64,000 bases of DNA from Oscillatoria sp. FACHB-1406 (GTDB lineage Bacteria; Cyanobacteriota; Cyanobacteriia; Cyanobacteriales; Spirulinaceae): contig NZ_JACJSM010000009.1 in the NCBI RefSeq assembly GCF_014698145.1, forward strand, positions 62,001 to 126,000, written 5' to 3'. The notes under the pieces were generated by a model. That model saw only the letters and a program-made list of their open reading frames with translations. It was not told where the DNA came from and searched no databases. Position 1 is the first letter of the stretch; the number at the start of each line of letters is the position of its first letter. Shown one piece after another: positions 17,177 to 26,418 of the stretch. The translations under genes were made by a program, and so were the position numbers.

Positions 17177-18067
17177 TTAGGCTTTCTTCGGGTTGCGGAA
17201 AAGCATCGTCGGGAGCAACCGACGGTAGGGAAGCAGCCAAAAGATCGGCCACAATAACCCGCCGTGTCGCTTCATGATAATTTTCCATTCGTCAAAGGAT
17301 TGTAGCGTGACATCTTGGAGGGCTAAACCTTTGGGTTGCCCCATTTTCTTAAGACCTTCCTCGAGTTTGGGAACGCTTCCCGGTTCGGGGGTCGGGTTTC
17401 TCGGACAAGTTCCCTGATATCCCGGGGCAATCCACACCGTACAGCCTTCTTGTTTGGCTCGCAAACCGTAGTCCCAATCGCCCGCATAATGGGTTAATTG
17501 GGGGTCGAGATTGCCAACCCGCTGCACCACCGATCGCGGAATCAGCACGATATTACCGCACATCGCGTCGCATTTTTGCGGCGTATCGGTCGGTTCGATG
17601 GAACGGACTTTAAATGGGGGAAACAGCGGACCGTGCTGTTTAATCCCGCCGTAGGTAAACTCTTGCGTGTCTGGGTCTTGCGTGGAACCGGCGACAATGG
17701 CTTTATCTTCGCCTTTTGCGGCCAACTGCGCCGAAGTTTCTAGTAGCGCGGCTAGGGCGTTGGGATAGAGCATGGTATCGTCATTGAGCCAGACATAGTA
17801 GTCGTAGTCGCCTTTAAGCGCTTCCTCGAAGGCGTAGCGCATTCCCCCATTCCAAAACAGACTCCCCGTTCCGGAAAAAATTTTAACTTGGGGATAAGTT
17901 TGGCGAATCGCATCGGCGGTTCCATCGGTACTGCCATCGTCTACCAGATAAACGTCTAAGCTTACCTCGGAGGTAAAGTCTTGGTTAAATAACCGCTGCA
18001 AACAGTCTAGAGTTTTGCTTTTGCGGTTATAACAGGTTAAGAGGACAGCTAAGCGAGCGCAATTCAT
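17177..18067 (-). CDS. GT2-family glycosyltransferase (rhamnosyltransferase-like)
   Basis: 296 residues from ATG 18067 (MNCARLAVLLTCYNR), preferred over 18106 because family homology begins at this point. The GT-A motifs are VYLVDDGSTDGT and the DxD-like WLNDDTMLYPNAL. A later segment CDAMCGNIVLIPRSVV and HYAGDWDYGLRAKQEG resembles the acceptor loop of rhamnosyltransferase-like GT2 proteins. No membrane helices. It lies 116 bp upstream of the next GT4 gene on the same strand and diverges from the GT8-like gene at 18170. Confidence 0.85.
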   Translation of the reverse strand: MNCARLAVLLTCYNRKSKTLDCLQRLFNQDFTSEVSLDVYLVDDGSTDGTADAIRQTYPQVKIFSGTGSLFWNGGMRYAFEEALKGDYDYYVWLNDDTMLYPNALAALLETSAQLAAKGEDKAIVAGSTQDPDTQEFTYGGIKQHGPLFPPFKVRSIEPTDTPQKCDAMCGNIVLIPRSVVQRVGNLDPQLTHYAGDWDYGLRAKQEGCTVWIAPGYQGTCPRNPTPEPGSVPKLEEGLKKMGQPKGLALQDVTLQSFDEWKIIMKRHGGLLWPIFWLLPYRRLLPTMLFRNPKKA

Positions 18068-18169
18068 CGACTTCAGGGTATATAGAATAGGAACGACTGC
18101 GGGCAAACTAAAATCAGAAGTGTTTCTCTGTCCTTAAGAGTACCCGTTTAGAAATAGGAATACACGATC

Positions 18170-19111
18170 GTGGAAGATTTTGGCATTATCGTTATCTGTT
18201 GCGACCAAGACTATCTCTTCGCCAAGGGCGTTTGTGCCAGTATTCGGTACTTCCTGGGCGATGTTCCCATTGCTTTGTTAGTCGATGGGAATTTTTCAGT
18301 AGCCGATATGCAGCAAGCTTACGACGTTAAGGTTATCAGTCGCGAAACGATGACCTCTGAGGTTCTCAAGCAGCGCAGTTTTGGCTGGGGGACGACGCGG
18401 ATGATTGCGTTTTGGGAAAGTCCGTTTAAGCGTTTTCTCATCATCGATTCCGATGTTGTCGTTTGGGGCGATGTTCTTAAGTATGCCAACTTCAATGACT
18501 ACGATTTGATTATCGACCAGCCCTGCTATCCTTATACTCCGGAGATGGTACAGGAATACTTTTTCGATTTACCCATCTTCGAGAAAGATTATGCCGGTTT
18601 TGAGTGGCGCGATCGCACTTTCGTTTGTCCGGCGGTTTTATTCGGCACGCGAGATATTTTCCCTCTCGAAGAGTATATTGGCATCCTCGACTATCTCCAA
18701 CAAAAACCGGGCGTGTTCAAGTACGGCGATATGGGATTCATTAACTATATGATGTTCAAAGGAGCCGAAGAAGGGAAATTGCGCCTCGGACAGGAAGATA
18801 TTCAGTATATCGTCGCCGATTTCCCTCGCGAAGATTTCGAGAAACGCTACCCGATGGGTCCCGACGGCCCGATTGTCAAGGATAATGAAGGCGTGGTCAT
18901 CCACTGGGCAGGACCTAAACCTACGTTATCCACAAAAACGACCTACTCCGAACCCATGAACTTCTTCCGACGCAAGGCGTTAAAAGATTATAATGGCACC
19001 ACGGGAATCGCTGCCGAAGCGATTTTGCAAGCTGAAGATTTTCAACGCAATTTCTTCGTTTATAACAAGAAAATTCGCAAGAAAATCGGAAAGTTGGTCG
19101 GCGCGAAGTAA
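18170..19111 (+). CDS. GT8-like glycosyltransferase
   Basis: 313 residues from GTG at 18170. The core has the layout of a GT-A enzyme: N-terminal IIVICCDQDYLFAKGVCASI, then FLIIDSDVVVWGD with a D-S-D metal site near residue 105, and a late VIHWAGP histidine of the type that completes the metal site in GT8 enzymes. No transmembrane segment. It is divergent from the GT2 gene at 17.2-18.1 kb and lies just upstream of galE. The assignment to GT8 is by motif pattern, not certain. Confidence 0.65.
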   Translation: MEDFGIIVICCDQDYLFAKGVCASIRYFLGDVPIALLVDGNFSVADMQQAYDVKVISRETMTSEVLKQRSFGWGTTRMIAFWESPFKRFLIIDSDVVVWGDVLKYANFNDYDLIIDQPCYPYTPEMVQEYFFDLPIFEKDYAGFEWRDRTFVCPAVLFGTRDIFPLEEYIGILDYLQQKPGVFKYGDMGFINYMMFKGAEEGKLRLGQEDIQYIVADFPREDFEKRYPMGPDGPIVKDNEGVVIHWAGPKPTLSTKTTYSEPMNFFRRKALKDYNGTTGIAAEAILQAEDFQRNFFVYNKKIRKKIGKLVGAK

Positions 19112-19161
19112 CGCTCGATCGGGATGAGGGACGACGAATGAGAGAAGGAATCCCTCATCCT

Positions 19162-19203
19162 GAATTACGAATTACGAATTACGAATTACAAATTACAAAT
19201 TAC
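19162..19203 (+). repeat. GAATTAC heptamer array, 6 units, immediately before galE
   Basis: Four GAATTAC and two AAATTAC units run up to within one base of the galE ATG (TACTATGG). The ribosome-binding region of galE therefore consists of repeat; no Shine-Dalgarno sequence is seen. Confidence 0.9.
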
Positions 19204-19204
19204 T

Positions 19205-20197
19205 ATGGTTCAACCTACAATTTTAGTGACGGGCGGTGCGGGTTATATCGGTTCTCATGCCGTTCTCGCTTTACAAAATGCCGGTTATAACGTCGTCATC
19301 CTCGATAATTTGGTTTACGGGCATCGAGATATTGCTGAAACAGCGTTAAAAGCTGAGTTAATTGAAGGAGATACAAACGATCGCGCCCTGCTCGATAAAC
19401 TCTTTTCTAGCCGCAAGATCGATGCGGTGATGCACTTCGCCGCCTATGCTTATGTGGGCGAATCGGTGGAAGCGCCGGATAAGTATTACCGAAACAATGT
19501 CGTCGGGACGCTGACGCTGATTGAAGCGATGCAAGCTGCCGGGATTAATAAGTTTGTATTCTCCTCGACCTGCGCGACGTATGGCGTACCGGAAACCGTT
19601 CCGATTCCTGAAGATCATCCTCAAAATCCGATCAATCCTTACGGGATGTCGAAGTTAATGGTGGAAAAAATTCTAGGCGATTTCGATCGCGCCTACAATT
19701 TCAGATCGACGATCTTCCGTTACTTTAACGCCGCTGGAGCCGATCCTTCGGGGCTTTTGGGCGAAGATCACGACCCAGAAACGCATTTAATTCCCCTCAC
19801 GTTATATGCTGCATTAGGAAAACGGAAATCGATTACCATCTTTGGCACCGATTACCCCACGCCGGACGGGACTTGCATTCGCGATTATATCCACGTTTCC
19901 GACCTTGCTTCCGCCCATGTTCTCGGTTTGGAATACCTATTTAAGGGTGGTGAAACGACGGTATTTAACCTCGGGAACGGCAATGGATTTTCGGTGAAGG
20001 AAACGATCGAAACGGCGCGAGAGGTAACGGGTAAAGAGATTGTCGCCGAAGAACGCGATCGCCGTCCGGGAGATCCGCCAATGTTGGTGGGAAGCGGGGA
20101 GAAAGCGCGATCGATTTTGGGCTGGAATCCGCAATATACCGAACTGCGAGATATTATCGCCCATGCTTGGCAATGGCATCTGAAACGTAATGGATAA
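19205..20197 (+). CDS. galE: UDP-glucose 4-epimerase
   Basis: 330 residues, full length for GalE. The NAD motif TGGAGYIGSH is at the N-terminus; FAAYAYVGESV, FSSTCATYG and the YGMSK (Tyr-x-x-x-Lys) catalytic pair follow, with YFNAAGADP, CIRDYIHVSDLA and the C-terminal RRPGDPPMLVG motif. It interconverts UDP-glucose and UDP-galactose and supplies donors to the surrounding glycosyltransferases. The stop codon TAA is part of a GGATAAT repeat array, and the start is preceded directly by a heptamer array. Confidence 0.95.
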   Translation: MVQPTILVTGGAGYIGSHAVLALQNAGYNVVILDNLVYGHRDIAETALKAELIEGDTNDRALLDKLFSSRKIDAVMHFAAYAYVGESVEAPDKYYRNNVVGTLTLIEAMQAAGINKFVFSSTCATYGVPETVPIPEDHPQNPINPYGMSKLMVEKILGDFDRAYNFRSTIFRYFNAAGADPSGLLGEDHDPETHLIPLTLYAALGKRKSITIFGTDYPTPDGTCIRDYIHVSDLASAHVLGLEYLFKGGETTVFNLGNGNGFSVKETIETAREVTGKEIVAEERDRRPGDPPMLVGSGEKARSILGWNPQYTELRDIIAHAWQWHLKRNG

Positions 20198-20272
20198 TGG
20201 ATAATGAATAATGAATAATGAATAATGGATAATGGATAATGAATAATGGATAATGAATAATGGATAATGAAT
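20191..20272 (+). repeat. ATAATGG/ATAATGA heptamer array at the galE stop
   Basis: About 12 heptamers of the GGATAATG/GAATAATG type begin in the last codons of galE and continue to 20272, giving stop codons in every frame. Confidence 0.85.
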
Positions 20273-20292
20273 GAATGGCACTAACTTTAGGG
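20273..20292 (+). mobile_element. Solo left end of the GAATGGCACTGA MITE family
   Basis: GAATGGCACTAACTTTAGGG matches the left end of the MITE copies, but the internal palindromes and right end are absent. It is either a remnant or the product of deletion by recombination with the adjoining heptamers. Confidence 0.55.
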
Positions 20293-20322
20293 TGAATTGA
20301 TAATTGGGGGTTCATTGACCGC

Positions 20323-20399
20323 GAATTACGAATTACGAATTACGAATTACGAATTACGAATTACGAATTACGAATTACGAATTACGAATTACGAATTAC
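20323..20399 (+). repeat. GAATTAC heptamer array, 11 units
   Basis: Eleven perfect GAATTAC units. The last one contains the TAA stop of the minus-strand polyprenyl-phosphate glycosyltransferase gene. Confidence 0.92.
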
Positions 20400-21346
20400 C
20401 GTTCAAATCCTACTACTTCAGCGAGGGTATAAAGCGGCCTACCTTTAACTTCTTCATAAATTCTGCCGATATATTCGCCCAAAATACCGATACAAATGAG
20501 TTGAACCGAACCGAGAAAAAAGATTGAGACGATAATCGCGGCCATTCCCGTTAAAGGCGAGTTAGGTTGGTAAAAACGCCAATACAGAACTAGAAACGCC
20601 ATAATAAGGGCTAAAAACGCGGAAAAAAGCCCTAAATAAGTTGCAAGTCGCAGGGGTACTTTAGAAAAGGAAACGAGGCTGTTAATCGCGAGGGCGAAGG
20701 ATTTGCGGAAGGTATATTTAACTTCTCCAGCAAAGCGCGGTTCTCGCTCGTATTGAATGGCGGTTTGGGGGAAACCCACCCAAGCGCGCAATCCTCGGAT
20801 ATAGCGATCGCGTTCTGGCATACGATTTAAAAGCTCGACGACTTTCCGATCCATCAAACAAAAATCCCCCGTATCGGCGGGAATATCGACATCGGCGAGG
20901 TAGCGCAACAGGCGATAGAAGGTGTAAGCAGTAAAACGCTTAAACCATCCTTCCTTGCGGCGTTTCGTGCGACGGGCGTAGACGACGTAATAACCTTGTC
21001 GCCACTGTTCGAGTAGTTGAGGAATAAGTTCTGGCGGATCTTGTAAGTCGGCATCGAGGACGATAATTGCTGTGCCTCGCGAGTAATTCAATCCAGCCGT
21101 CACTGCCGTTTGATGCCCGAAGTTGCGCGCAAAACTTAGATAGCAAACCCGCGCATCTTGTTGGTGCAATTCTCGCATCATTTCCAGGGAGCGATCGCTG
21201 CTGCCGTCGTTAATTAAAATTAGTTCGACAGTTCCGTCTAAGCTATCCATAACGGCGCTCAAACGTCGATACAATTCGGGGATCGTTTTCTCTTCGTTGT
21301 AGATGGGAACAATCAAAGAGTAATTCAGAGATTCGTTTGCGTTCAT
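20396..21346 (-). CDS. GT2 polyprenyl-phosphate glycosyltransferase (DPM1/GtrB-like)
   Basis: 316 residues. The cytoplasmic catalytic domain has [36 protein letters not shown] and the DAD metal motif [12 protein letters not shown]. Two C-terminal transmembrane helices (around [19 protein letters not shown] and [18 protein letters not shown]) fit the GtrB/DPM1-type topology. It should load a sugar onto polyprenyl phosphate to give the lipid donor used by GT-C enzymes, and a GT-C gene lies 4.5 kb away. It is convergent with galE; its final codons and stop are within the heptamer array. Confidence 0.88.
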   Translation of the reverse strand: MNANESLNYSLIVPIYNEEKTIPELYRRLSAVMDSLDGTVELILINDGSSDRSLEMMRELHQQDARVCYLSFARNFGHQTAVTAGLNYSRGTAIIVLDADLQDPPELIPQLLEQWRQGYYVVYARRTKRRKEGWFKRFTAYTFYRLLRYLADVDIPADTGDFCLMDRKVVELLNRMPERDRYIRGLRAWVGFPQTAIQYEREPRFAGEVKYTFRKSFALAINSLVSFSKVPLRLATYLGLFSAFLALIMAFLVLYWRFYQPNSPLTGMAAIIVSIFFLGSVQLICIGILGEYIGRIYEEVKGRPLYTLAEVVGFER

Positions 21347-21442
21347 ATCTCGAGTTTGAGAATCTCCCGCTAATGGGGTTGCGTAACGGGAGAGAGAGAG
21401 TTAACAATTTATCAACAATTTAAGAGAGCGAAAAACATCCCC

Positions 21443-23596
21443 TTATTGGAGTTGAGATTTTTTGGGTTTTAGTTCTCCGAGGAGTAAGTACCCTCCAACT
21501 CCGAGGGCAAGCGCTATTAATAATCCGAGAATCTTCTTTTTGTAAATCATGCCGATCAGTTGCAGGCGCGTCATCAAATCGTAGCGATTATTATCGACTT
21601 TAGGAACGGCAATTATATCCCAAGTTGCGCCGCTATCGGTGGATTTGAAAACTTTAGTCGTAGTAGCGCCAAATCCATAAAGGGTGCGATCGCGCGCGTA
21701 ATCGGGGGAGAATTTAATCGGGACGGGGGCAGATGGCGGACCGACCATTTTCGCTAAGGCAAGGCTGTCGTTGCCGATTTTGCGGAAGGTTGCGCCGCCA
21801 TCGCTGCTTTGAAATAATCCTTTGCCTCTGACGCTGGCAATCAAGGTGCGATCCGCTTCGCGGATCCCTTCGGGCGCGCGCGCGTAATCGGGGGAGAGGG
21901 CAACGCCTTGCACATAGCCCTCAATTCCGGGCAATTTCTTCCAGCCAGCACCGGCATCTGACGTTGTAAAAATGCCCCCATTGCTGCCAACGAAGAGGGT
22001 GCGATCGCGCTTATAGTTGGGAGAGATAGCGATTTGCAGGTTGCTGCGTTTCTGGAGTTCTGTCCCCCGAGCCGCTGGCTGCCAAGTTTTGCCGCCATCG
22101 GTTGATTTAGAGATGCCGTTGGTACTGTTGTAAATATACAGGGTTTTATCGGCAGCAAAGTCTGGCGAAATCGCGAGCGAGGGCGGATCGTTACCCTTCA
22201 CTTTCTCCACTTTGGCGATGGTTTTAAAACTATTACCGCCATCTTCCGATTTCATCACATTTCCCCCTTGATTGGTGACGAAGATGGTTTTGTCGGCGGC
22301 GAAGTTGGGCGAAACAGCGATGGTTACACCGCGAACGCTTTTCGGGAGTTTGACGAGTTGCCAAGATTTGCCATCGTTAGTGGATTTTAAGAAATAAGTC
22401 CAGAGAACGCTGGCAAAAAGGGTTTTATCTTTGGCGTAATTGGGAGAGAAGGCAATATCAAAAAAACGCCTCGGATCTTGATGGGGTTTTTTGAAGTTGT
22501 TGGTAAAGCGCGGCACTTCTAGACCAGTGGTAATGTTACTCCAGGTTGTGCCTTTATCGCGACTGATGTAAAGATTGCCTACATAGTTCGCGATCGCGAC
22601 GGTAGAATCATTTTGATAGTTGGGCGAAACGGCAAGTCCGATAATCGTACCGCGCGACAGGGTTTCTAGTTCTTTCCAAGCGCGCCCGCCGTCAGTGGAG
22701 GCAAACATCCCGTCAAATCCGCCTAGATACAGGGTTTTATCGGTGCTGAAGGCGGGGGAAATCGCAAGATCGTAGAAGTGGGGAGCGCTAAATTTGGGAA
22801 CGTCGGCTTGATCGTCTTTGGTAATCCCTTGTTTGTATTCTGTCCAAGTTTTACCACTGTCGTTGGATTGATAAACTGCTTCGTTCCAGGTGGCAGTGAA
22901 TAAGGTCGTATCTTTAGCGTAGTCGGGAGAGACGACGATCGCTTCAATCGCACCGCTAGCAATGCGCCCTCCGGGGGTGAAGGTTGCGCCGCGATCTCGG
23001 GTTTGCCAGATATCTTTTTTTTCCGTTCCTGCCCAAAAAGTACCATCTTTGGCAAAATTGGGCGAGGGCGCGATCGCGGAAATTTTACCGCTTCCAGCGA
23101 TCGCGGTTGCTTTTTTCCAGGTTTTGCCGCCATCTTCAGAGAGGGATAACGCCCCTTGAAGGGTTCCGATCGCAACGCGGTTGGGACTGTCGGGAAAATA
23201 AGCGATCGCAGAGATTTTTTGGGTTTTATCGAGGGCGGTTTCCCAGGTTTTGCCGCCGTTTTCGGTGCGGTAGAGTCCGCCTTCGCTGCTGGCGGCGAGG
23301 GCGCGATCGGCGCTGTCGGGGGCTACTGCGAGAACTTCGATCTTTAAGGTTGGCAGCCCTGGGTTCGCTTTCGCCCAAGATTCGCCGCGATCGCTCGATT
23401 TAAATAAATTTCCCCGCACAAAACTATAGACTGTATTATCTTGCGCGTAACTCGGAGAAAGGAGGACTTGCTCGATTACATCGTGGGGACGATGGGCATA
23501 CGCTGCTTTTACGTCAAAGAAAAAGCACAATAAAAAGATTGACAATAGAGCAAGGACCCCAGATAATCTTTTGGATTTCCAGAGTTTTATTAACAT
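21443..23596 (-). CDS. Exported Asp-box (BNR-repeat) beta-propeller protein
   Basis: 717 residues. An N-terminal signal segment (VLALLSIFLLCFFFDV) and a C-terminal transmembrane helix (LLIALALGVGGYLLL) with a basic tail suggest a periplasmic or surface protein anchored at its end. I count 13 Asp-box turns of the S-x-D-G-G-K-T-W type between residues ~65 and ~665, enough for two propellers. Such repeats occur in sialidases, glycan-binding proteins and the Ycf48 photosystem assembly factor, but no sialidase catalytic residues are identified. It lies between a glycosyltransferase and a sulfotransferase gene, which makes a glycan-related role possible. Confidence 0.8.
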   Translation of the reverse strand: MLIKLWKSKRLSGVLALLSIFLLCFFFDVKAAYAHRPHDVIEQVLLSPSYAQDNTVYSFVRGNLFKSSDRGESWAKANPGLPTLKIEVLAVAPDSADRALAASSEGGLYRTENGGKTWETALDKTQKISAIAYFPDSPNRVAIGTLQGALSLSEDGGKTWKKATAIAGSGKISAIAPSPNFAKDGTFWAGTEKKDIWQTRDRGATFTPGGRIASGAIEAIVVSPDYAKDTTLFTATWNEAVYQSNDSGKTWTEYKQGITKDDQADVPKFSAPHFYDLAISPAFSTDKTLYLGGFDGMFASTDGGRAWKELETLSRGTIIGLAVSPNYQNDSTVAIANYVGNLYISRDKGTTWSNITTGLEVPRFTNNFKKPHQDPRRFFDIAFSPNYAKDKTLFASVLWTYFLKSTNDGKSWQLVKLPKSVRGVTIAVSPNFAADKTIFVTNQGGNVMKSEDGGNSFKTIAKVEKVKGNDPPSLAISPDFAADKTLYIYNSTNGISKSTDGGKTWQPAARGTELQKRSNLQIAISPNYKRDRTLFVGSNGGIFTTSDAGAGWKKLPGIEGYVQGVALSPDYARAPEGIREADRTLIASVRGKGLFQSSDGGATFRKIGNDSLALAKMVGPPSAPVPIKFSPDYARDRTLYGFGATTTKVFKSTDSGATWDIIAVPKVDNNRYDLMTRLQLIGMIYKKKILGLLIALALGVGGYLLLGELKPKKSQLQ

Positions 23597-23682
23597 TTTG
23601 ATTAAACTTTTAGAAGTGGTGGTAAATAATTCGCCATTCTAGTCCTCGATCGCCGAATCTGTCTCCTTTTTGTAAAGAAAAA

Positions 23683-24540
23683 TTAAGGCGATGGAAGGGT
23701 TTGGCAATACTGAGATAACGTTTCCGCGCAGCGATCGAAAGCTTGCTGACCTCGTTCCACAACTTCCGGCGAGACGTTGCAGTTAATTTGGCGACGTTCC
23801 CGCACAATTTTTCCGGCTTTAATATTCCCTTTAGAGTCGCCAACTCCTTTGGTTCCTGTTGTATTCAACACTTCGTATTCTTCCGAAAATCCTTGGCGAG
23901 TTCCGAGCAGATTTTGGAGGGCGGCAAAAACTTCGGAAGTGCGATCGAGCGATTGTTCGTAGGTAATAAACAAACTTCGGCGCTTATCGTCGATTAATTT
24001 TGCATAACTTTCGAGGACGGGCAAACGCTCCGTATAATACTCAATTGCTTCTTTTTCCGTCCAGTGCGATTTAAGGTCGAGGAGGCTCGGTAGCGTCCTT
24101 TGGGGTTCTCTTAATAAGAAGATTGCATAAACGTTCGGTGAGGTTAAAAAACTGGGATTGGCGAACTTACTATTATGCAAAACTTTATCGAGAACGTAAC
24201 GGTGAGACATTCCCAATCCCGTCAGATTTGCGCCTTTCAGATTGTAGATATTTCGCTCGTAAACCTTCGCGATTAAAGTTTTAAAATCTCCTTCTTTTTC
24301 ATATTGAAGGTGAGTTTCTCCGTAGCCGATTATCTCCGGATTAGAAATGAGAAGATGGGAAAGCAACGAGGAACCAGAGCGCATATGACTTAGAATTAAA
24401 AGAATGCGGTAGGGTCGATCGCGCCATAAAATGCTGTAAGGCTCGTCGTCGCCTTGGATTCTAAAGTTACAATACTGGCGCAGTACATCGTGCTTGAGTT
24501 GGCGAAGCTTATTGAAAAAGGTAGAAGATGGATTTGGCAT
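23683..24540 (-). CDS. Sulfotransferase-family protein
   Basis: 285 residues. ILLILSHMRSGSSLLSHLL near residue 49 is the PAPS 5'-phosphosulfate-binding loop of sulfotransferases, followed by NPEIIGYGETHL. The later FLLREPQRTLPSLL corresponds to the 3'-phosphate-binding region (an R-x-P-x-x...S pattern). It probably sulfates a glycan or lipid; as part of the glycan island it may make a sulfated exopolysaccharide, which many cyanobacteria produce. It lies 86 bp upstream of the Asp-box gene on the same strand. Confidence 0.78.
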   Translation of the reverse strand: MPNPSSTFFNKLRQLKHDVLRQYCNFRIQGDDEPYSILWRDRPYRILLILSHMRSGSSLLSHLLISNPEIIGYGETHLQYEKEGDFKTLIAKVYERNIYNLKGANLTGLGMSHRYVLDKVLHNSKFANPSFLTSPNVYAIFLLREPQRTLPSLLDLKSHWTEKEAIEYYTERLPVLESYAKLIDDKRRSLFITYEQSLDRTSEVFAALQNLLGTRQGFSEEYEVLNTTGTKGVGDSKGNIKAGKIVRERRQINCNVSPEVVERGQQAFDRCAETLSQYCQTLPSP

Positions 24541-24652
24541 TTTGAGTCAGGAGCAAAGAATTAAATTAAAATTGGCAAGCGATCGCTTTGTCACAGCGTT
24601 ACCAAGAAACTGGGTCTAAAGCCTCGCCCTTCTAGGGCGACTTTTCTTGTTT

Positions 24653-24755
24653 TATAGCAATCCCAAATTGTTTAAAATATTTTTCGGAAGATATAGCATT
24701 GCTGCGTATGGCTTTCAGCGCTCGTACTTATCACAACCTATTTGGGATTGCTATA
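24653..24755. mobile_element. 103-bp MITE-like element upstream of tnpB
   Basis: Perfect 16-bp inverted ends TATAGCAATCCCAAAT (24653-24668) and ATTTGGGATTGCTATA (24740-24755). The terminal TA pairs suggest an IS630/Tc1-type TA target. It lies between the presumed left hairpin of the IS605-type element and tnpB, so it is either nested or marks a different true boundary. Confidence 0.65.
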
Positions 24756-24792
24756 TATCGATAATTCGCTATAAACAGGATACAATAAACAC

Positions 24793-25986
24793 ATGATTGT
24801 ACTAGAGTTTAAGTTAAAAGGTAAGTCTCAGCAGTATCGGATCGTTGACGAAATGATCCGCACCGCTCAGTTTATCCGAAACAAAGCTCTAAGGTACTGG
24901 ATGGACAATCAGAACGTTAAGCTGTCCGACCTCTACAAACAATGTGCTGTCTTAGCAAAAGAGTTTGAGTGGGCAGGAAAACTTAACTCAATGGCGCGTC
25001 AAGCTTCGGCGGAACGTGCCATTTTTGCTATCCAACGGTTCTTTGCTAATTGCAAAGCCAATAAACCTGGAAAGAAGGGCTATCCACGATTTAAAAAGGG
25101 GACTCGTTCTGTCGAGTACAAGACATCAGGCTGGAAGCTTTCTCCTGATAAAAGAAGTCTAACTTTCACTGATGGCTTTGCCGCAGGAACCTTTAAGTTA
25201 GTTGGTTCTCGTGACTTGCATTTCTATGCGCCTGACGAAATTAAGCGGGTGCGGGTAATTGGTCGTGCTGATGGGTACTACGCTCAGTTCTGCATCAGTG
25301 TAGAACGTACAGAAGAAGTTATCCCAACAGGCAAGGCTATCGGTATAGATGTCGGGTTGAACCACTTCTTAACCGATAGCACCGGAGCAACCGTATCTAA
25401 TCCTCGTCACCTGCGTAAAAGTGAAAAGGGATTAAAGCGGGCGCAGAAACGGGTTTCCAGCAAGAAGAAAGGGTCAGCCAACCAGAAAAAGGCTATCAAC
25501 CGACTGGGAAGAAAACACCTCAAGGTCAGTAGGCAGCGTAAAGATTTCGCCATAAAGACGGCGTTGTGCGTAGTGAAATCTAGCGATTTCGTAGCCTACG
25601 AAGACCTTCAGGTGCGAAACATGGTGAAGAACCATAAGCTTGCTAAAAGTATCAGTGATGCAGCGTGGTCGCAGTTTGCTCGATGGTTGCAGTATTTAGG
25701 TAAAGTGTACGGGAAAACAGTTGTTGCTGTTGCTCCCCAATACACCAGTCAAGACTGTTCAACTTGTGGCAATACGGTTAAGAAGTCGCTATCAGTCAGG
25801 ACTCACATTTGTGGTTGTGGAACAGTGTTAGACCGCGACCACAACGCAGCGCTGAATATCTTAGCTAAGGTTTTGAGGCAGGCGGGAATCAATTTAAATA
25901 CCCTAGGGCATAGGGAAATTAACGCTTGGGGACAGAGCGACCTCTACTCATTGGTGGTGACATCAATGAGCAAGTTGACTGGTTGA
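24793..25986 (+). CDS. tnpB: TnpB, RNA-guided nuclease of an IS200/IS605-family element
   Basis: 397 residues, the usual length. The N-terminal part matches the OrfB helix-turn-helix region. The RuvC-like catalytic acids are intact: GIDVGLNHF (Asp), VAYEDLQVRNM (Glu) and CGTVLDRDHNAALNIL (Asp). The zinc ribbon is present as CSTCG plus CGCG. TnpB proteins cut DNA guided by an RNA made from the element's right end and help the element persist. The protein looks functional. HIP1 sites are nearly absent compared with neighbours, as expected for a mobile gene. Confidence 0.92.
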   Translation: MIVLEFKLKGKSQQYRIVDEMIRTAQFIRNKALRYWMDNQNVKLSDLYKQCAVLAKEFEWAGKLNSMARQASAERAIFAIQRFFANCKANKPGKKGYPRFKKGTRSVEYKTSGWKLSPDKRSLTFTDGFAAGTFKLVGSRDLHFYAPDEIKRVRVIGRADGYYAQFCISVERTEEVIPTGKAIGIDVGLNHFLTDSTGATVSNPRHLRKSEKGLKRAQKRVSSKKKGSANQKKAINRLGRKHLKVSRQRKDFAIKTALCVVKSSDFVAYEDLQVRNMVKNHKLAKSISDAAWSQFARWLQYLGKVYGKTVVAVAPQYTSQDCSTCGNTVKKSLSVRTHICGCGTVLDRDHNAALNILAKVLRQAGINLNTLGHREINAWGQSDLYSLVVTSMSKLTG

Positions 25987-26073
25987 GCCAAGAATCCCCG
26001 TGCGTTCACGCCGGGGAGTGTCAAAGTAAAGGAGTTAGGTTGTCAGTGGGAAGTTCGAGGGAAATAGTGGGGC

Positions 26074-26418
26074 GTGGTGGAACCGAATATCTTTCGAGTT
26101 GATGCTCTAGAAGTGCGCATCTATAGTAATTCGCAGGTGCTTGCAGTTGCCGCCGCGCAGATAGCGAAAATTGAATTGCAAGCTTGTATCGCACAGCACG
26201 GGCGGGCGCGCGTCGTTTTCGCGACAGGAAATTCTCAAAAAGAATTTCTCGAGTTTTTAACAGCAGCAGATGGAATCGATTGGTCGCGTGTAATTTGCTT
26301 TCATCTTGACGAATATCTTGGCATCGATCCGGAGCATTCGGCAAGTTTCCAGAATGAATTGCGCGATCGCGTCGAAAAGCGCATCCATCCCCAAAAATTC
26401 CACATTCGTAGTTCGTAA
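26074..26418 (+). pseudogene. nagB: Truncated glucosamine-6-phosphate deaminase (NagB) N-terminal fragment
   Basis: The 114 residues match the first ~45% of NagB-type isomerases: VFATGNSQKEFLEFL is the phosphate-binding region and ICFHLDEYLGI contains the catalytic-type Asp of the family. The full enzyme is about 250-260 residues, but here the frame runs into a TTCGTAA heptamer array and stops (PQKFHIRSS). Nothing resembling the C-terminal half follows. The start is a GTG at 26074, ~50 bp after the IS right end, so the upstream region was also replaced. It is almost certainly non-functional. Confidence 0.8.

Larger units (their letters stand above)
24620..26022 (+). mobile_element. IS200/IS605-type element carrying only tnpB
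   Basis: The tnpB gene is flanked on the left by a hairpin TCGCCCTTCTAGGGCGA (24624-24640) and on the right, just after its stop, by CCCCGTGCGTTCACGCCGGGG (25996-26016) followed by AGTGTCAA. These subterminal hairpins are the type recognised by the HUH transposase TnpA. No tnpA is present, so mobility would need help in trans. The region overlapping the 3' end of tnpB and the right end is where the guide-like reRNA (omega RNA) of such elements is expected. The exact boundaries are approximate. Confidence 0.7.
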
